Part shown: in pieces, positions 9,750 through 18,287 of the stretch
Layout of the letters: each line of letters starts with the position of its first letter
Position numbering within the stretch: position 1 is the first letter of the stretch
Assembly (NCBI GenBank): GCA_029260345.1
Contig: JAJDDK010000006.1
Coordinates: 1 to 64,000 of the forward strand
Reading direction: 5' to 3'
Source of the DNA: Phycisphaerales bacterium
Lineage (GTDB): Bacteria; Planctomycetota; Phycisphaerae; Phycisphaerales; UBA1924
DNA: 64,000 nt
Translations under genes and position numbers: made by a program
The notes under the pieces: generated by a model
The model's database searches: none
What the model was told of the DNA's origin: nothing
The model's input: only the letters and a program-made list of their open reading frames with translations

Positions 9750-9823
9750 GGGCGCATAGCTCAGCTGGCTAGAGCGCCGTCTTCACACGGCGGAGGTCAC
9801 AGGTTCGAGTCCTGTTGCGCCCA
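9750..9823 (+). tRNA. tRNA-Val, anticodon CAC
   Basis: Acceptor arms GGGCGCA/TGCGCCC are fully paired. The anticodon stem CCGTC/GGCGG (one G-T pair) holds loop TTCACAC, giving CAC. The T-arm is ACAGGTTCGAGTCCTGT, with discriminator A and no CCA. Follows tRNA-Phe directly. Confidence 0.93.
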
Positions 9824-9857
9824 TTTCAGTCGGGATTCAAAATGTCCGGACGACCCC

Positions 9858-9937
9858 AGCGAGCCGGGCCGTCCCCGGCCCGGTCCACGTCGAAGTTTCA
9901 TTGGACGTTGACCGGCTCGAGGACGAGACGGCTCGCT
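9858..9937. repeat. REPIN-like pair of inverted palindromes
   Basis: Two copies of one palindromic unit face each other. The left (about 9858-9891) reads AGCGAGCCGGGCC..., and the right (9903-9937) reads GACGTTGACCGG...GGCTCGCT. The outer ends AGCGAGCC and GGCTCGCT are exact inverses, and each half can fold by itself. A single further copy of the unit, in the orientation of the right half, is at 12051-12083. The right half abuts the start region of the DadA-like gene. Confidence 0.65.
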
Positions 9938-9950
9938 TTACCCTTGAATC

Positions 9951-11195
9951 ATGCCTGATCAACCGATCATCATCATCGGCGGCGGAGTCGTCGGCGTGTG
10001 CGCGGCATACGAACTCGCAAGCGCCGGGGCCCCGGTCACGCTGCTTGAACGCGGCGCCATCGCGGGCGAAGCCTCATGGGGCAACGCCGGGCAGATGGCG
10101 ATCGGGCATCCGCCAATCCCGCGGCCCGGTCTGGCCGTACAGGCGCTGAAGTGGATGTTTGATCCGCAGAGCCCACTGCATATATCGCCGAGCGCCGGTT
10201 GGTCGATGCTGCCGTGGCTGTGGGAGTTTTGGCGGGCGTGCTCAGCAGCGCGCCTTGCAAAATCCATGGTGACGCTGGCGGAGATGGGGCGTCAGACAAA
10301 GCCGCTATTCGATGAGTACATCGAGCGCGAAGCCATTGCATGCGACTACCGGCATGCGGGCATCATGGATGTGTTTCGCACGGAGGGCGGCGCCGCCGGC
10401 GGGCGAAAGTTTGTCGAGTTCATGCAAGGGTATGGGTTCGATGCGCACTGGCTTGATGGCGCCGAAGTGGAAAAGCGAGAGCCGGCGTTTCGCAAGGGTG
10501 TTGTAGGCGCGGCACTGAATGCGGAGAGCACATCGCTCGATCCGGCGAAGTTTGTCGAGGGCTTGGCGGCGGGTGCGACGAAACATGGCGCCACGCTTCG
10601 AGCGAACGCGCCGGTGCGCACTATCGACATCGTTGATGGCGCCGTGCACGCCGTGGTGCTTGAAGATGGCGAACGAATTGAATCATCGCGCGTGGTGCTG
10701 GCGGCGGGGATCTGGTCGTCGAGCATGGCGCGGACCATCGGCGTGCGCATCCCCATGCAGGCGGGCAAAGGCTATCACCGCGACATCGAGCAGGATGGGC
10801 CGCGATTGACGACGCCGTGCGTGCTCGCGGAGCGTTTCGTCGCATGCACACCGATCGAAAATCGACTGCGCCTGGCGGGCACGCTCGAATTCACCGGCGT
10901 GAACAACATCATGCGGCCCGCGCGGCTCGAAGCCCTCTCAAACGCCGCGCATGAGTACCTGACTGGTGTGGACGGAAAAGAGCCGATCACGGAATGGTGC
11001 GGTTTGCGCCCGTGCCCGGCGGATGGGATGCCGATCATCGGCTGGGCGCCGCGCGTGAAGGGGTTGTGTGTTGCGACGGGCCATTCGATGCTGGGCATGA
11101 CGCTTGGGCCGGTGACGGGCCGTCTCGTGCGGCAGCTTGTGCTGGGTGAACCGCTCACCATGGACATGGCGCCCTTGAGCGCTGACCGGTTCTGA
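9951..11195 (+). CDS. FAD-dependent D-amino acid dehydrogenase-like oxidoreductase (DadA family)
   Basis: A DAO-superfamily flavoenzyme of 414 residues, expected to deaminate a D-amino acid (or oxidise a related secondary amine) and pass electrons to the respiratory chain. The N-terminal FAD-binding loop IIIGGGVVGVCAAYELA (about 6-22) is followed by LLERGAIAGEASWGNAG, typical of DadA-like proteins. The C-terminal segment GLCVATGHSMLGMTLGP is the second FAD contact. Only TACCCT, six bases before the ATG, is seen upstream and no good Shine-Dalgarno site, so the message may be leaderless. The next gene, 31 bases downstream, is an amino-acid-binding lipoprotein, consistent with a small amino-acid uptake and oxidation unit. 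The exact substrate is not predictable. Confidence 0.85.
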   Translation: MPDQPIIIIGGGVVGVCAAYELASAGAPVTLLERGAIAGEASWGNAGQMAIGHPPIPRPGLAVQALKWMFDPQSPLHISPSAGWSMLPWLWEFWRACSAARLAKSMVTLAEMGRQTKPLFDEYIEREAIACDYRHAGIMDVFRTEGGAAGGRKFVEFMQGYGFDAHWLDGAEVEKREPAFRKGVVGAALNAESTSLDPAKFVEGLAAGATKHGATLRANAPVRTIDIVDGAVHAVVLEDGERIESSRVVLAAGIWSSSMARTIGVRIPMQAGKGYHRDIEQDGPRLTTPCVLAERFVACTPIENRLRLAGTLEFTGVNNIMRPARLEALSNAAHEYLTGVDGKEPITEWCGLRPCPADGMPIIGWAPRVKGLCVATGHSMLGMTLGPVTGRLVRQLVLGEPLTMDMAPLSADRF

Positions 11196-11226
11196 AGCAC
11201 TCGCGGCCCTTCGGTACGCTGTTGGC

Positions 11227-12021
11227 ATGATGCGAACACTGCTCACGCTGCTGGTTGTTGTTTCAACGATTCTGAATTTCACCGGGTGCGCTTCGTCGCG
11301 TTCGCGATCGGGCGATCCCAATGTGCTGATCATCGCGACGGACGCCACGTTCCCGCCGTTCCACTTTGAGATTGAAGCGGGCGAGGCGACGGGGTATGAC
11401 GTTGAACTGGCGCGGGAGCTGGCGCGTCGGGCAAATTATGAGCCGCAAGTCGAAATCGTGCGCCCGTATGAGGCGTTGTGGGAAGGGCTTGCCAATGGCG
11501 AGTTTGATGTCGTCGCGGCGACGACGGGGATCACGGTTGAGCGCCAGGAGATTTGGTTATTCACCGAGCCGTACTACACGACATGTCAGGTCGCGGTGGT
11601 GCGCACCGGCGCGAATGAGCCGCGGATACTGAAAGATTTGAACGGCGCGAAAGTCGGCGCGGCTGGCAGCGGCACGTCTTGGCTGGCCGCCCAGTCCATT
11701 CGCGGCGCCGAGGCGATTCAGCTCGGCAAAGGGCAGGCCGGTGTTCCAGCGCTGATCACCGGCAACATTGATGCGCTGGTGGTGGATGAATACGAAGGTG
11801 TGCGAGCCGCGCGCGACAGCGGGGGGACACTTCGCGTGATTTCGGAGCCGGTGGCGCTGGAGCAGTATGCAATCGTGTTGCCCAAATCCGCTCGCACTAC
11901 GCAGGCTCGATTGAATCGCGCTTTCAAGTCGATGCAAAGCGACGGCTCGCTCACCGAATTGCAGCGGCGCTTCGGGTTGAATCGACCGATGTCGTGGCCA
12001 GTTCATGTGCCGGGTGAGTGA
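11227..12021 (+). CDS. Amino-acid ABC transporter substrate-binding lipoprotein
   Basis: Family 3 extracellular solute-binding protein (polar amino acids), 264 residues. The signal peptide MMRTLLTLLVVVSTILNFTGC ends in a lipobox FTGC with Cys21 as lipid anchor. The mature protein starts with the typical first-lobe strand VLIIATDATFPPFHFE and continues EATGYDVELARELARR, then GEFDVVAATTGITVERQE. It probably sits on the outer face of the cytoplasmic membrane. No permease or ATPase gene adjoins it, so it must work with a transporter encoded elsewhere or serve as a sensor. It may be co-transcribed with the DadA-like gene, although TACGCT six bases before its ATG could also be its own -10 box. Confidence 0.88.
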   Translation: MMRTLLTLLVVVSTILNFTGCASSRSRSGDPNVLIIATDATFPPFHFEIEAGEATGYDVELARELARRANYEPQVEIVRPYEALWEGLANGEFDVVAATTGITVERQEIWLFTEPYYTTCQVAVVRTGANEPRILKDLNGAKVGAAGSGTSWLAAQSIRGAEAIQLGKGQAGVPALITGNIDALVVDEYEGVRAARDSGGTLRVISEPVALEQYAIVLPKSARTTQARLNRAFKSMQSDGSLTELQRRFGLNRPMSWPVHVPGE

Positions 12022-12050
12022 GTCTGTTAGTGATGGCAAGTGGATGTTTG

Positions 12051-12083
12051 ACGTTGACCGGGCGGGGGACCGCCCGGCTCGCG
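12051..12083. repeat. Palindromic repeat between convergent genes
   Basis: ACGTTGACCGGGCGG followed by loop GGGA and CCGCCCGGCTCGC. The eight-base stem CCGGGCGG/CCGCCCGG (12058-12077) is perfect. It belongs to the same family as the pair at 9858-9937. It sits between the stop codons of the binding-protein gene and gmhA and could serve both as a hairpin, but no T-run follows on either side. Confidence 0.65.
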
Positions 12084-12090
12084 ATTGGAG

Positions 12091-12654
12091 TCAAGATTCG
12101 AGTGCTTCGAGGATGAGGTGCAGCACCACCTGGTGCGCTTCCTGAATGTGTGCGGTGTCATTCGAGCGGACGACGAGGGCGTCATCGCAACTGGCCAGCG
12201 CATCGCCGCCGTCCTTGCCCAAGAATCCAATCGTGCGGACACCAACGCGACGGGCCGATTCAAGCGCCGCCGTGATATTGGCGCTCTTGCCGCTGGTGCT
12301 GAATGCGACAAGGACATCGCCTTGTCGTCCGAGGCCAGCGATTTGTCGCGCATAGATCTCGGCAAACCCGAAGTCATTGGCAATGCAGGTGATCGCCGTT
12401 GGATCGGCGTTCAGACAGATGGCGCGCATGGGCGGGCGATCGTCGCGGTATCGACCGATGAGTTCTTCGGCGAGATGCAGTGCTTCGGCTGCAGAGCCGC
12501 CGTTGCCGCAGGTGAAAATCGTGCCGCCCGCATCAAGCGCCGAACGAATTCCGGAAATGACTCGGGCGATCGCCTCGGCGTCGCTCTTGAGTGACTCGAT
12601 CGCGGCGAGCGACCCGCTGATGCGCTGCGAAATAAGTTCAATGAGAGGCTTCAC
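12091..12654 (-). CDS. gmhA: Phosphoheptose isomerase (SIS domain)
   Basis: GmhA converts sedoheptulose 7-phosphate into D-glycero-D-manno-heptose 7-phosphate, the first step to the ADP-heptose used in lipopolysaccharide core. The 187 residues match the family length. Visible are the SIS loop FTCGNGGSAAEALHLAEEL (about 48-66), with the GNGGSA signature, LVAFSTSGKSANI (about 109-121) and the C-terminal helix AHIQEAHQVVLHL with the conserved metal-site Glu and His. A closely related SIS-domain protein (DiaA, involved in replication initiation) is the main alternative; the sequence favours GmhA. No other heptose genes are nearby. It is transcribed alone, convergent with the binding-protein gene. 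Confidence 0.85.
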   Translation of the reverse strand: MKPLIELISQRISGSLAAIESLKSDAEAIARVISGIRSALDAGGTIFTCGNGGSAAEALHLAEELIGRYRDDRPPMRAICLNADPTAITCIANDFGFAEIYARQIAGLGRQGDVLVAFSTSGKSANITAALESARRVGVRTIGFLGKDGGDALASCDDALVVRSNDTAHIQEAHQVVLHLILEALES

Positions 12655-12794
12655 GGGCAGCAGTCTTGCCGAAGTGGAGCGGTCTCGCCAGTGACGGAGC
12701 AGGGGGCGTATTCCCGAAACGGGACGTTCACGCGAGTGTCGGCTACTATCTCCCTTCCCGCTGCGCGAAGCTCGAGCGGCGAAAGCGTGGCGAC

Positions 12795-12867
12795 GGGGGC
12801 GTAGCTCAGTCGGTAGAGCATCGGCCTTTTAAGCCGCTGGTCGTGGGTTCGAGTCCCACCGCCCTCA
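12795..12867 (+). tRNA. tRNA-Lys, anticodon UUU
   Basis: Acceptor GGGGGCG pairs with CGCCCTC (one G-T). The D-arm is TAGCTCAGTCGGTAGAGCA, the anticodon loop CTTTTAA with TTT, the T-arm CGTGGGTTCGAGTCCCACC, and the discriminator A with no CCA. The first anticodon-stem pair is a mismatch. The SNF2 helicase starts 82 bases downstream. Confidence 0.93.
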
Positions 12868-12949
12868 TTTGGTGAACAGGAGTAGCGCCGACGATTCGGA
12901 CGACGCGATGGAGCGCCATGTCCGAACGATGGCAGCAACGGGAGGCTCA

Positions 12950-15900
12950 ATGCGCGTCGTGCATGCGGTCTGGTCAGGCGGTCGGCTCCATCTGTGGGGC
13001 GAGCGCCCGCCGGTCGATGGCGGCGCGGTGTCGGTCTCCGGCGCTGAGGCGCCACGTCATCCATTTGCAGTTTCAAGCGATGATTTGCGCGCCGCTCTTG
13101 GGATTGACGGCGATTCGTTGTCCGTCGAGAGCATTGACATGCGGCTTCCGTCAATGGCGTCGCAGCCGTTGCCGAGTCCGCACATTGCGCACGCTGCGGG
13201 TTTGACATCGCGAGGCGCCGACGCGGAATTGTCCACCTGGCGCGTGCCAACCGTTGCCGTTCCTCCGGCGGATGTACTGCGCGTCCTTGAGCAGCTTGAC
13301 GATGTGTTTGAACACCGAAACGGCTTCCATGGTGATTCGCAAAATGCGGAGTCCACACGGTTCTATTTGCTCGCGGCGCAAGCGGCGCGGCGGCTCATCG
13401 CAGAACAGCGGTTCGTTCCCAATGTGCTTGAGGACCGTTCCGGCGCCATTCGCGGCGCCTGGCGACCGTGGATCGGGGACGATTCGTCCGCCGAAATGCT
13501 TGCCGATCTGCTTCGAGCCATGCCCCCGGCAGCTCGGGCGGCCGATGACGCATTCGCGCATGACGGTCTTCAGGTGTTGCAGGATTTTCTGAGCGCCGTG
13601 GGCGACGCGATCTGTCGCGCCGTGCTGGTGCGCGAAGAATTCGCCGACGCGGTGGACGGCCGTGATCCGCAGTCAGATCTGCACGTTGCCTGGCTCACGG
13701 GTTTGCTGCGCGACAATCCGCTGATTGAAGCGGGTGGCGATGCGCCGTCGGCCATCGTGCGCAACATTCGTGACTGGCTCTCACGGCTCGATGAGCGCGG
13801 CGCCGACAGCGAATGGCGACTCGCGTTCCGGTTGATTGAACCGGAAATGGCCGAGCCGCTCCCGGAATTTGGCGCGCCGAGTCGAAACGTGCGGTGGCGA
13901 TTGGCCTTTGAACTTCAATCGGCCGAGCACCCCGATACGACGGTTGATGCGCTGGACGTGTGGGACGGCCCGGCGGACGCCGCGACCGTTGGCGGCCTGC
14001 ACATGGAGTCGCCTCACGATCTTCTGCTCGCGGAGCTTGCCCGATCAGCGCGGCTCTATCCGCTCATCGAACGCGCGATTGAGAGCGACGACCAGCCTGC
14101 GATGCTGATGCTGACGACGACGCAGGCGTACGACTTCCTGCGTGAGATTCGTCCGCTCCTGATTGATCAAGGCTTTGTGGTGCATTCGCCGTTGTGGTGG
14201 GAGGCGCCGGCGTCGCGACTGGGCGTCACACTCGAACTCAACAGCGATGACGAAGCCGCGGATGGCGCGTGGGACGGCGCCTCGTCCGCGTCCGACAAAG
14301 CGAGGCTCGGGCTCGATGCGCTGGTTGACTATCAATGGCGATTGTCGCTTGGCGATACACCGTTGACCACGGCTGAATTTGATGAATTGACGGAGTTGAA
14401 CACGCCGCTGGTGCGCATCAGTGGCAAGTGGGTTGAACTGCGTCCGGAAGACGTGAAAGCCGCACGACGATTCCTGACGGACAACCCCGGCGGTTCGACG
14501 ACGCTCGGTTCGGCGCTGCGGCTCGCATTCGGCGTGGACGCTGAAGAAGCCGGGCTCCACGTGCGGGGTGTGCATGCTGAAGGCTGGGCGCGGCGACTCT
14601 TCGACCCGGATGCGGAAGGCGCGCGGTTCGAATCCATCCCGCAGCCGGAAGGACTGCTCGGGCAGCTTCGTCCGTATCAGCTCAATGGCCTGTCGTGGCT
14701 GGCGTTCCTCGATCAGCTTCGCCTCGGCGCGTGCCTTGCGGATGACATGGGTCTCGGCAAGACGGTGCAACTGTTGGCGCTGGTGCAGTCGGAGCGTGAG
14801 CGCAAACAACCCGATGATGTGACGGGGCCGACTCTCGTGGTGGCGCCGCTTTCGGTGATTGCGAACTGGCGGCGCGAGGCGAATCGTTTCACGCCACAGT
14901 TGAAGGTCATGGTGCATCACGGACCGGAGCGGCTGCTGGATGACGCGTTCGTCGCCCGCGCCAATTCGATGGACCTGGTCATCACAACGTATGCACTGGC
15001 GAATCGTGATCTCGAGTTCATGATGCAGGTGCAGTGGCAGCGCGTGGTGCTCGATGAAGCGCAGAACGTCAAGAATCCAACGGCCAAGCAGACCAAGTCG
15101 ATCATGCAGCTCCCGGCACGCCGGCGCATCGCATTGACGGGTACGCCAGTCGAAAACCGACTCAGCGAACTTTGGTCCATCATGAATTTCTGCAACGAGG
15201 GGTATCTCGGTTCGCTCGGCGAATTCCGCCGGCGGTTCGCGGCGCCCATCGAACGACGGCACAACCGCGGACGCGCTGAGCAGCTTCGCAGTTTGACGCG
15301 GCCGTTCATTCTGCGCCGGCTCAAGAGCGATCCCGCGATTGCCGCGGATCTTCCGGAGAAGATCGAGAACAAGGTGTATTCGCACCTCACGCCGGAGCAG
15401 GCGGCGCTGTACGAAGAAGCGGTCAACGGGATGCTCGGCGAAGTCGATCGCGCCGAGGGCATGCGACGGCGCGGCATCGTGTTGGCGACGCTCATCAAAC
15501 TCAAGCAGATCTGCAATCACCCGGCGCAGGCGCTTGGCGAACCGGTGGATTCTGCCTCGGCGCTGTCGCCGCGTCGCAGCGGAAAGACACTTCGTATTAC
15601 GGAGATGTTGGAAGAAGTGCTGGCGGAAGATCAGCAGGCCTTGGTGTTCACGCAGTTTCGCCAGATGGGCAAATTGCTGGCGTCGATGCTTCGGCGCAGT
15701 TTGGATCGCGATGTGTTGTTCCTGCACGGCGGCACGCCTGAGAAAGAGCGCCGCCGCATGATCGATCAGTTTCAATCGGCGGATGGTTCCGCGCCGATCT
15801 TTCTGCTTTCGTTGAAAGCGGGCGGCTTTGGTTTGAATCTCACGGCGGCGAGCCATGTGTTTCACTTTGATCGGTGGTGGAATCCGGCCGTGGAAAACCA

Positions 15901-16159
15901 AGCGACCGATCGCGCGCACCGCATCGGCCAGACGCGCACCGTGCATGTTCACAAGTTTATTGTCGCGGGCACGCTGGAAGAACGCATTGACCAGATGATC
16001 GAAGAAAAGAGCGATCTTGCGGATCGCATCATCGGCTCCGGCGAGCGCGGCCTGACCGAACTCACCACCGATCGTCTGCGCGACCTCCTGACGCTTCGTT
16101 CCGATGCGGTTGAGGATGAGCCGCTGGACGTCGCCGAACCAGAACTGGTGGAGGGTTGA
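12950..16159 (+). CDS. SNF2-family DNA-dependent ATPase/helicase
   Basis: Bacterial SWI2/SNF2 ATPase (1069 residues) expected to move along DNA or remodel protein-DNA contacts. The N-terminal about 550 residues carry the family-specific region found in bacterial members (starting MRVVHAVWSGGRLHLWGE). The motor follows: Walker A in ADDMGLGKTVQ (about 596-606), DEAQ in place of DEAH (about 701-704), LTGTPVENRLSELWSIMNF, and the C-terminal lobe with SLKAGGFGLNLTAASHV and DRAHRIGQT. ATG 12950 is chosen because GGAGG lies four bases before it and it begins the conserved N-terminus; earlier TTG/GTG/ATG codons lie in tRNA-proximal sequence. The SWIM zinc-finger gene starts three bases after its stop, so the two are surely one operon. 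Confidence 0.92.
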   Translation: MRVVHAVWSGGRLHLWGERPPVDGGAVSVSGAEAPRHPFAVSSDDLRAALGIDGDSLSVESIDMRLPSMASQPLPSPHIAHAAGLTSRGADAELSTWRVPTVAVPPADVLRVLEQLDDVFEHRNGFHGDSQNAESTRFYLLAAQAARRLIAEQRFVPNVLEDRSGAIRGAWRPWIGDDSSAEMLADLLRAMPPAARAADDAFAHDGLQVLQDFLSAVGDAICRAVLVREEFADAVDGRDPQSDLHVAWLTGLLRDNPLIEAGGDAPSAIVRNIRDWLSRLDERGADSEWRLAFRLIEPEMAEPLPEFGAPSRNVRWRLAFELQSAEHPDTTVDALDVWDGPADAATVGGLHMESPHDLLLAELARSARLYPLIERAIESDDQPAMLMLTTTQAYDFLREIRPLLIDQGFVVHSPLWWEAPASRLGVTLELNSDDEAADGAWDGASSASDKARLGLDALVDYQWRLSLGDTPLTTAEFDELTELNTPLVRISGKWVELRPEDVKAARRFLTDNPGGSTTLGSALRLAFGVDAEEAGLHVRGVHAEGWARRLFDPDAEGARFESIPQPEGLLGQLRPYQLNGLSWLAFLDQLRLGACLADDMGLGKTVQLLALVQSERERKQPDDVTGPTLVVAPLSVIANWRREANRFTPQLKVMVHHGPERLLDDAFVARANSMDLVITTYALANRDLEFMMQVQWQRVVLDEAQNVKNPTAKQTKSIMQLPARRRIALTGTPVENRLSELWSIMNFCNEGYLGSLGEFRRRFAAPIERRHNRGRAEQLRSLTRPFILRRLKSDPAIAADLPEKIENKVYSHLTPEQAALYEEAVNGMLGEVDRAEGMRRRGIVLATLIKLKQICNHPAQALGEPVDSASALSPRRSGKTLRITEMLEEVLAEDQQALVFTQFRQMGKLLASMLRRSLDRDVLFLHGGTPEKERRRMIDQFQSADGSAPIFLLSLKAGGFGLNLTAASHVFHFDRWWNPAVENQATDRAHRIGQTRTVHVHKFIVAGTLEERIDQMIEEKSDLADRIIGSGERGLTELTTDRLRDLLTLRSDAVEDEPLDVAEPELVEG

Positions 16160-16162
16160 TCG

Positions 16163-17101
16163 ATGGCCTTTGATCCAAAGCAACCACGCCCGCGCGCCCA
16201 GCGTGAGCAGCCTCGGCGCGTCGTAGGTGGTGTGAAGCTTCTGAAGATTGAGCCGGACGAGCGTCACTGGGCGGCGCAACGCTGGCTGCGTTTGCTTGAT
16301 GACATTGCTGAGGGTGAAGTTGTCCGCAACGGCCTTGAGTACGCGCAGCTTGGTCAGACGCGCAATATCGAAGTGCTCTCGGGCATGGTTGAAGGGCTTG
16401 TGCAAGGTCGGCAGCAGCGGGCGTATCGCGTGCGGCTTGCGCTCGCTCCGATCTCCCCAGCGGGCTGGGATCGCATCGCCAATGCAATCATCGAAGACTC
16501 ATCACTGGCGGCGCCGCTGCTGACCGGGCAACTGCCGCGCCATATTGAAGAGGTCTTTCCGGCCGCGGATGTGACGTTGTTTCCGGTGGACATCCACGCG
16601 ATCCATCCGACTTGCGCGTGCGGCGTTCCCGAGGGTGTCTGGTGTAAACACGCCGTTTGTACGGCGCGCATGCTGTCCGATGCATTTCATCGGGACCCAC
16701 TTCTGATTTTTCGTTTGCGCGGGCAGGATGTTGAAGACCTGCTCGAGCGGTTGCGGCGTCGCCGGGCGGCGCAGGGCTCCGTCCTTGGCGTCTCGCCCGC
16801 CTATGCGCCGCACATCAATCTGCCGGCCGAGTCCATCCCGGCGAGCCTTGAAGCATCGCTCGACACGTTCTGGACCGGTGATATGGCGGCGAGCGACCGG
16901 ATTGATACGTCGCCGCGCAAAGTGTCACCCTCGCACGCCCTCTTGCGGCGGCTGGGGCCATCCACGTTTGCGCAGGCTCGATTCCCGCTGGTGGGGCTCC
17001 TGGCGAGCTGCTACGACGATATTGCCGCTTCCGTCTGGCGCAACCTGCAGGGTGAGCCGGACGACGATGAATCGGCGAGCGAATTCGACACGCCGAATTG
17101 A
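16163..17101 (+). CDS. SWIM zinc-finger protein, partner of the SNF2 ATPase
   Basis: A 312-residue protein with a SWIM zinc finger of the form CxCx7CxH: Cys151, Cys153, Cys161 and His163 in CACGVPEGVWCKH. SWIM domains bind DNA or proteins. In bacteria this gene type commonly sits directly beside an SNF2 ATPase, as here, with only three bases between the genes. The N-terminus is basic (PKQPRPRAQREQPRR) and may contact nucleic acid. A second conserved stretch follows the finger (DAFHRDPLLIFRLRGQDVEDLLERL). Its exact role is unknown; it is most likely an accessory or targeting subunit. The 280 bases after the gene, up to tRNA-Gln, hold nothing that I can support beyond a possible -10 (TACACT near 17119). 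Confidence 0.85.
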   Translation: MAFDPKQPRPRAQREQPRRVVGGVKLLKIEPDERHWAAQRWLRLLDDIAEGEVVRNGLEYAQLGQTRNIEVLSGMVEGLVQGRQQRAYRVRLALAPISPAGWDRIANAIIEDSSLAAPLLTGQLPRHIEEVFPAADVTLFPVDIHAIHPTCACGVPEGVWCKHAVCTARMLSDAFHRDPLLIFRLRGQDVEDLLERLRRRRAAQGSVLGVSPAYAPHINLPAESIPASLEASLDTFWTGDMAASDRIDTSPRKVSPSHALLRRLGPSTFAQARFPLVGLLASCYDDIAASVWRNLQGEPDDDESASEFDTPN

Positions 17102-17381
17102 CGCTCACGCGGGTGTTTCTACACTGTCACGTCCTGCTCCCACTCAACGAGCGGCTCGGGCGGCGGTTATCCGCCGGTCGAGAGGGGTCCTCCCATCGCG
17201 GCTGATGGAGGGTCCGGCTCCGGGGAGCATCGCCGCGGCTTCGCCAAAGCCTGTTTTCGCCCGTCTGGGCGAACCTCAGGTGGATGCGGACCGCGTCTCG
17301 CTGGTCCGTATTCACTCGCAACAGCGCGTTTGAACAAACGTCGCTTCGCGCCAAAGAGGAGGCTTGTTCGGTCGGGGTCGT

Positions 17382-17452
17382 TGGCCCGTGGTGTAACGGT
17401 AGCACAGCGGCTTTTGGTGCCGTCGGTCCAGGTTCGAATCCTGGCGGGCTAG
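17382..17452 (+). tRNA. tRNA-Gln, anticodon UUG
   Basis: Acceptor TGGCCCG pairs with CGGGCTA (one G-T). The anticodon loop contains TTG in GCGGCTTTTGGTGCCGT, the T-arm is CCAGGTTCGAATCCTGG, and the discriminator is G, as usual for glutamine tRNAs. No CCA is encoded. It lies just upstream of the nucleotidyltransferase-prs operon. Confidence 0.94.
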
Positions 17453-17521
17453 TTTGCTTCAACGCGGACAGCTTATTCGTCGCTCATCCAACTCTGTCCC
17501 GGCCTTGCAACAACTATTTCG

Positions 17522-18283
17522 ATGGACTCGTCTCTCGTCGCCATCATTCTCGCCGCGGGCAAAGGCACGCGCATGGCCAGCGACCTTCCCAAGGTTGTTC
17601 ATGCCGTCGCGGATGCTCCGATGGTGTCGTGGGTGGCGAAGGCATGCCGCGACGCTGGGTGTTCGCGTGTCATCCTCGTCGTCGGGCACCGTCAGGAGTT
17701 GGTCCGCGAGATCTTCGATGGTGATGATTCCATTGAATTCGTGACGCAGGATGAGCAGCTTGGCACGGGGCACGCGGTGCAATGTGTTGAAGCCGCGCTC
17801 AAAGGCTTTGATGGCGACGTCATCGTGCTTGCGGGCGATGGTCCGCTGGTTCGTCCCGAGGCGTTGAAGAGTCTGGTTGAGCACCATCGACGCGCCAAGG
17901 CCTCCGCAACACTGGCGACCGCCGTGGTGGATGAACCCGCCGGGTACGGCCGCATTCTTCGCGATTCGGATGGCGCTTTCAGCGGCATCGTTGAGCACAA
18001 AGAAGCGACCGACGCCCAGCGCTCGATCAACGAGATCAATCCCAGTGTGTACTGCTTCAAAGCGGATGAAATGTTCACGGCGCTCAGCAACGTGAAGCGA
18101 AGCGGCGCCAGTGGCGAGTACTACCTCACCGACGTTCCCGCGCTGCTCGCCGCCGAAGGCAAGCACATCGACGCCGTGAATTCGCTGGATGCGGACGAGG
18201 CGTTGTCCATCAACACCCCCGAACAGCTTCAGGTCGTGGACGGCATCCTGCGTTCGCGGCTGTCCCTGGCGAGCAACCGGTAA
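17522..18283 (+). CDS. GlmU-type uridylyltransferase domain protein (no acetyltransferase domain)
   Basis: Sugar-phosphate nucleotidyltransferase that by similarity joins UTP with N-acetylglucosamine 1-phosphate to give UDP-GlcNAc. The nucleotide loop AAGKGTRMASDLPKV (about 11-25) is canonical. Then come VVGHRQELV, TQDEQLGTGHAVQ, LAGDGPLVRPEAL (metal/uridine site) and GYGRILRD, followed by EHKEATDAQRSINEINPSVYCF, all characteristic of GlmU. The protein stops at 253 residues, whereas bifunctional GlmU has a further left-handed beta-helix acetyltransferase domain of about 200 residues; the following gene begins four bases later, so the domain is really absent. It heads the operon with prs. An alternative is a related UDP-sugar pyrophosphorylase. 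Confidence 0.85.
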   Translation: MDSSLVAIILAAGKGTRMASDLPKVVHAVADAPMVSWVAKACRDAGCSRVILVVGHRQELVREIFDGDDSIEFVTQDEQLGTGHAVQCVEAALKGFDGDVIVLAGDGPLVRPEALKSLVEHHRRAKASATLATAVVDEPAGYGRILRDSDGAFSGIVEHKEATDAQRSINEINPSVYCFKADEMFTALSNVKRSGASGEYYLTDVPALLAAEGKHIDAVNSLDADEALSINTPEQLQVVDGILRSRLSLASNR

Positions 18284-18287
18284 TCGC

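Noticed and set aside
9858-9937. CRISPR repeat
   Set aside because: Palindromic units are inverted, few and not regularly spaced; no cas genes are present anywhere in the window.
12869-12949. Earlier TTG/GTG/ATG starts for the SNF2 gene
   Set aside because: They lie next to tRNA-Lys and lack the GGAGG site seen before ATG 12950, which also gives the expected N-terminus.
14045-16405. 786-codon open frame antisense to the SNF2 gene
   Set aside because: Shadow of a GC-rich gene; Arg/His/Gln-rich translation with no motif, overlapping a clearly functional ATPase.
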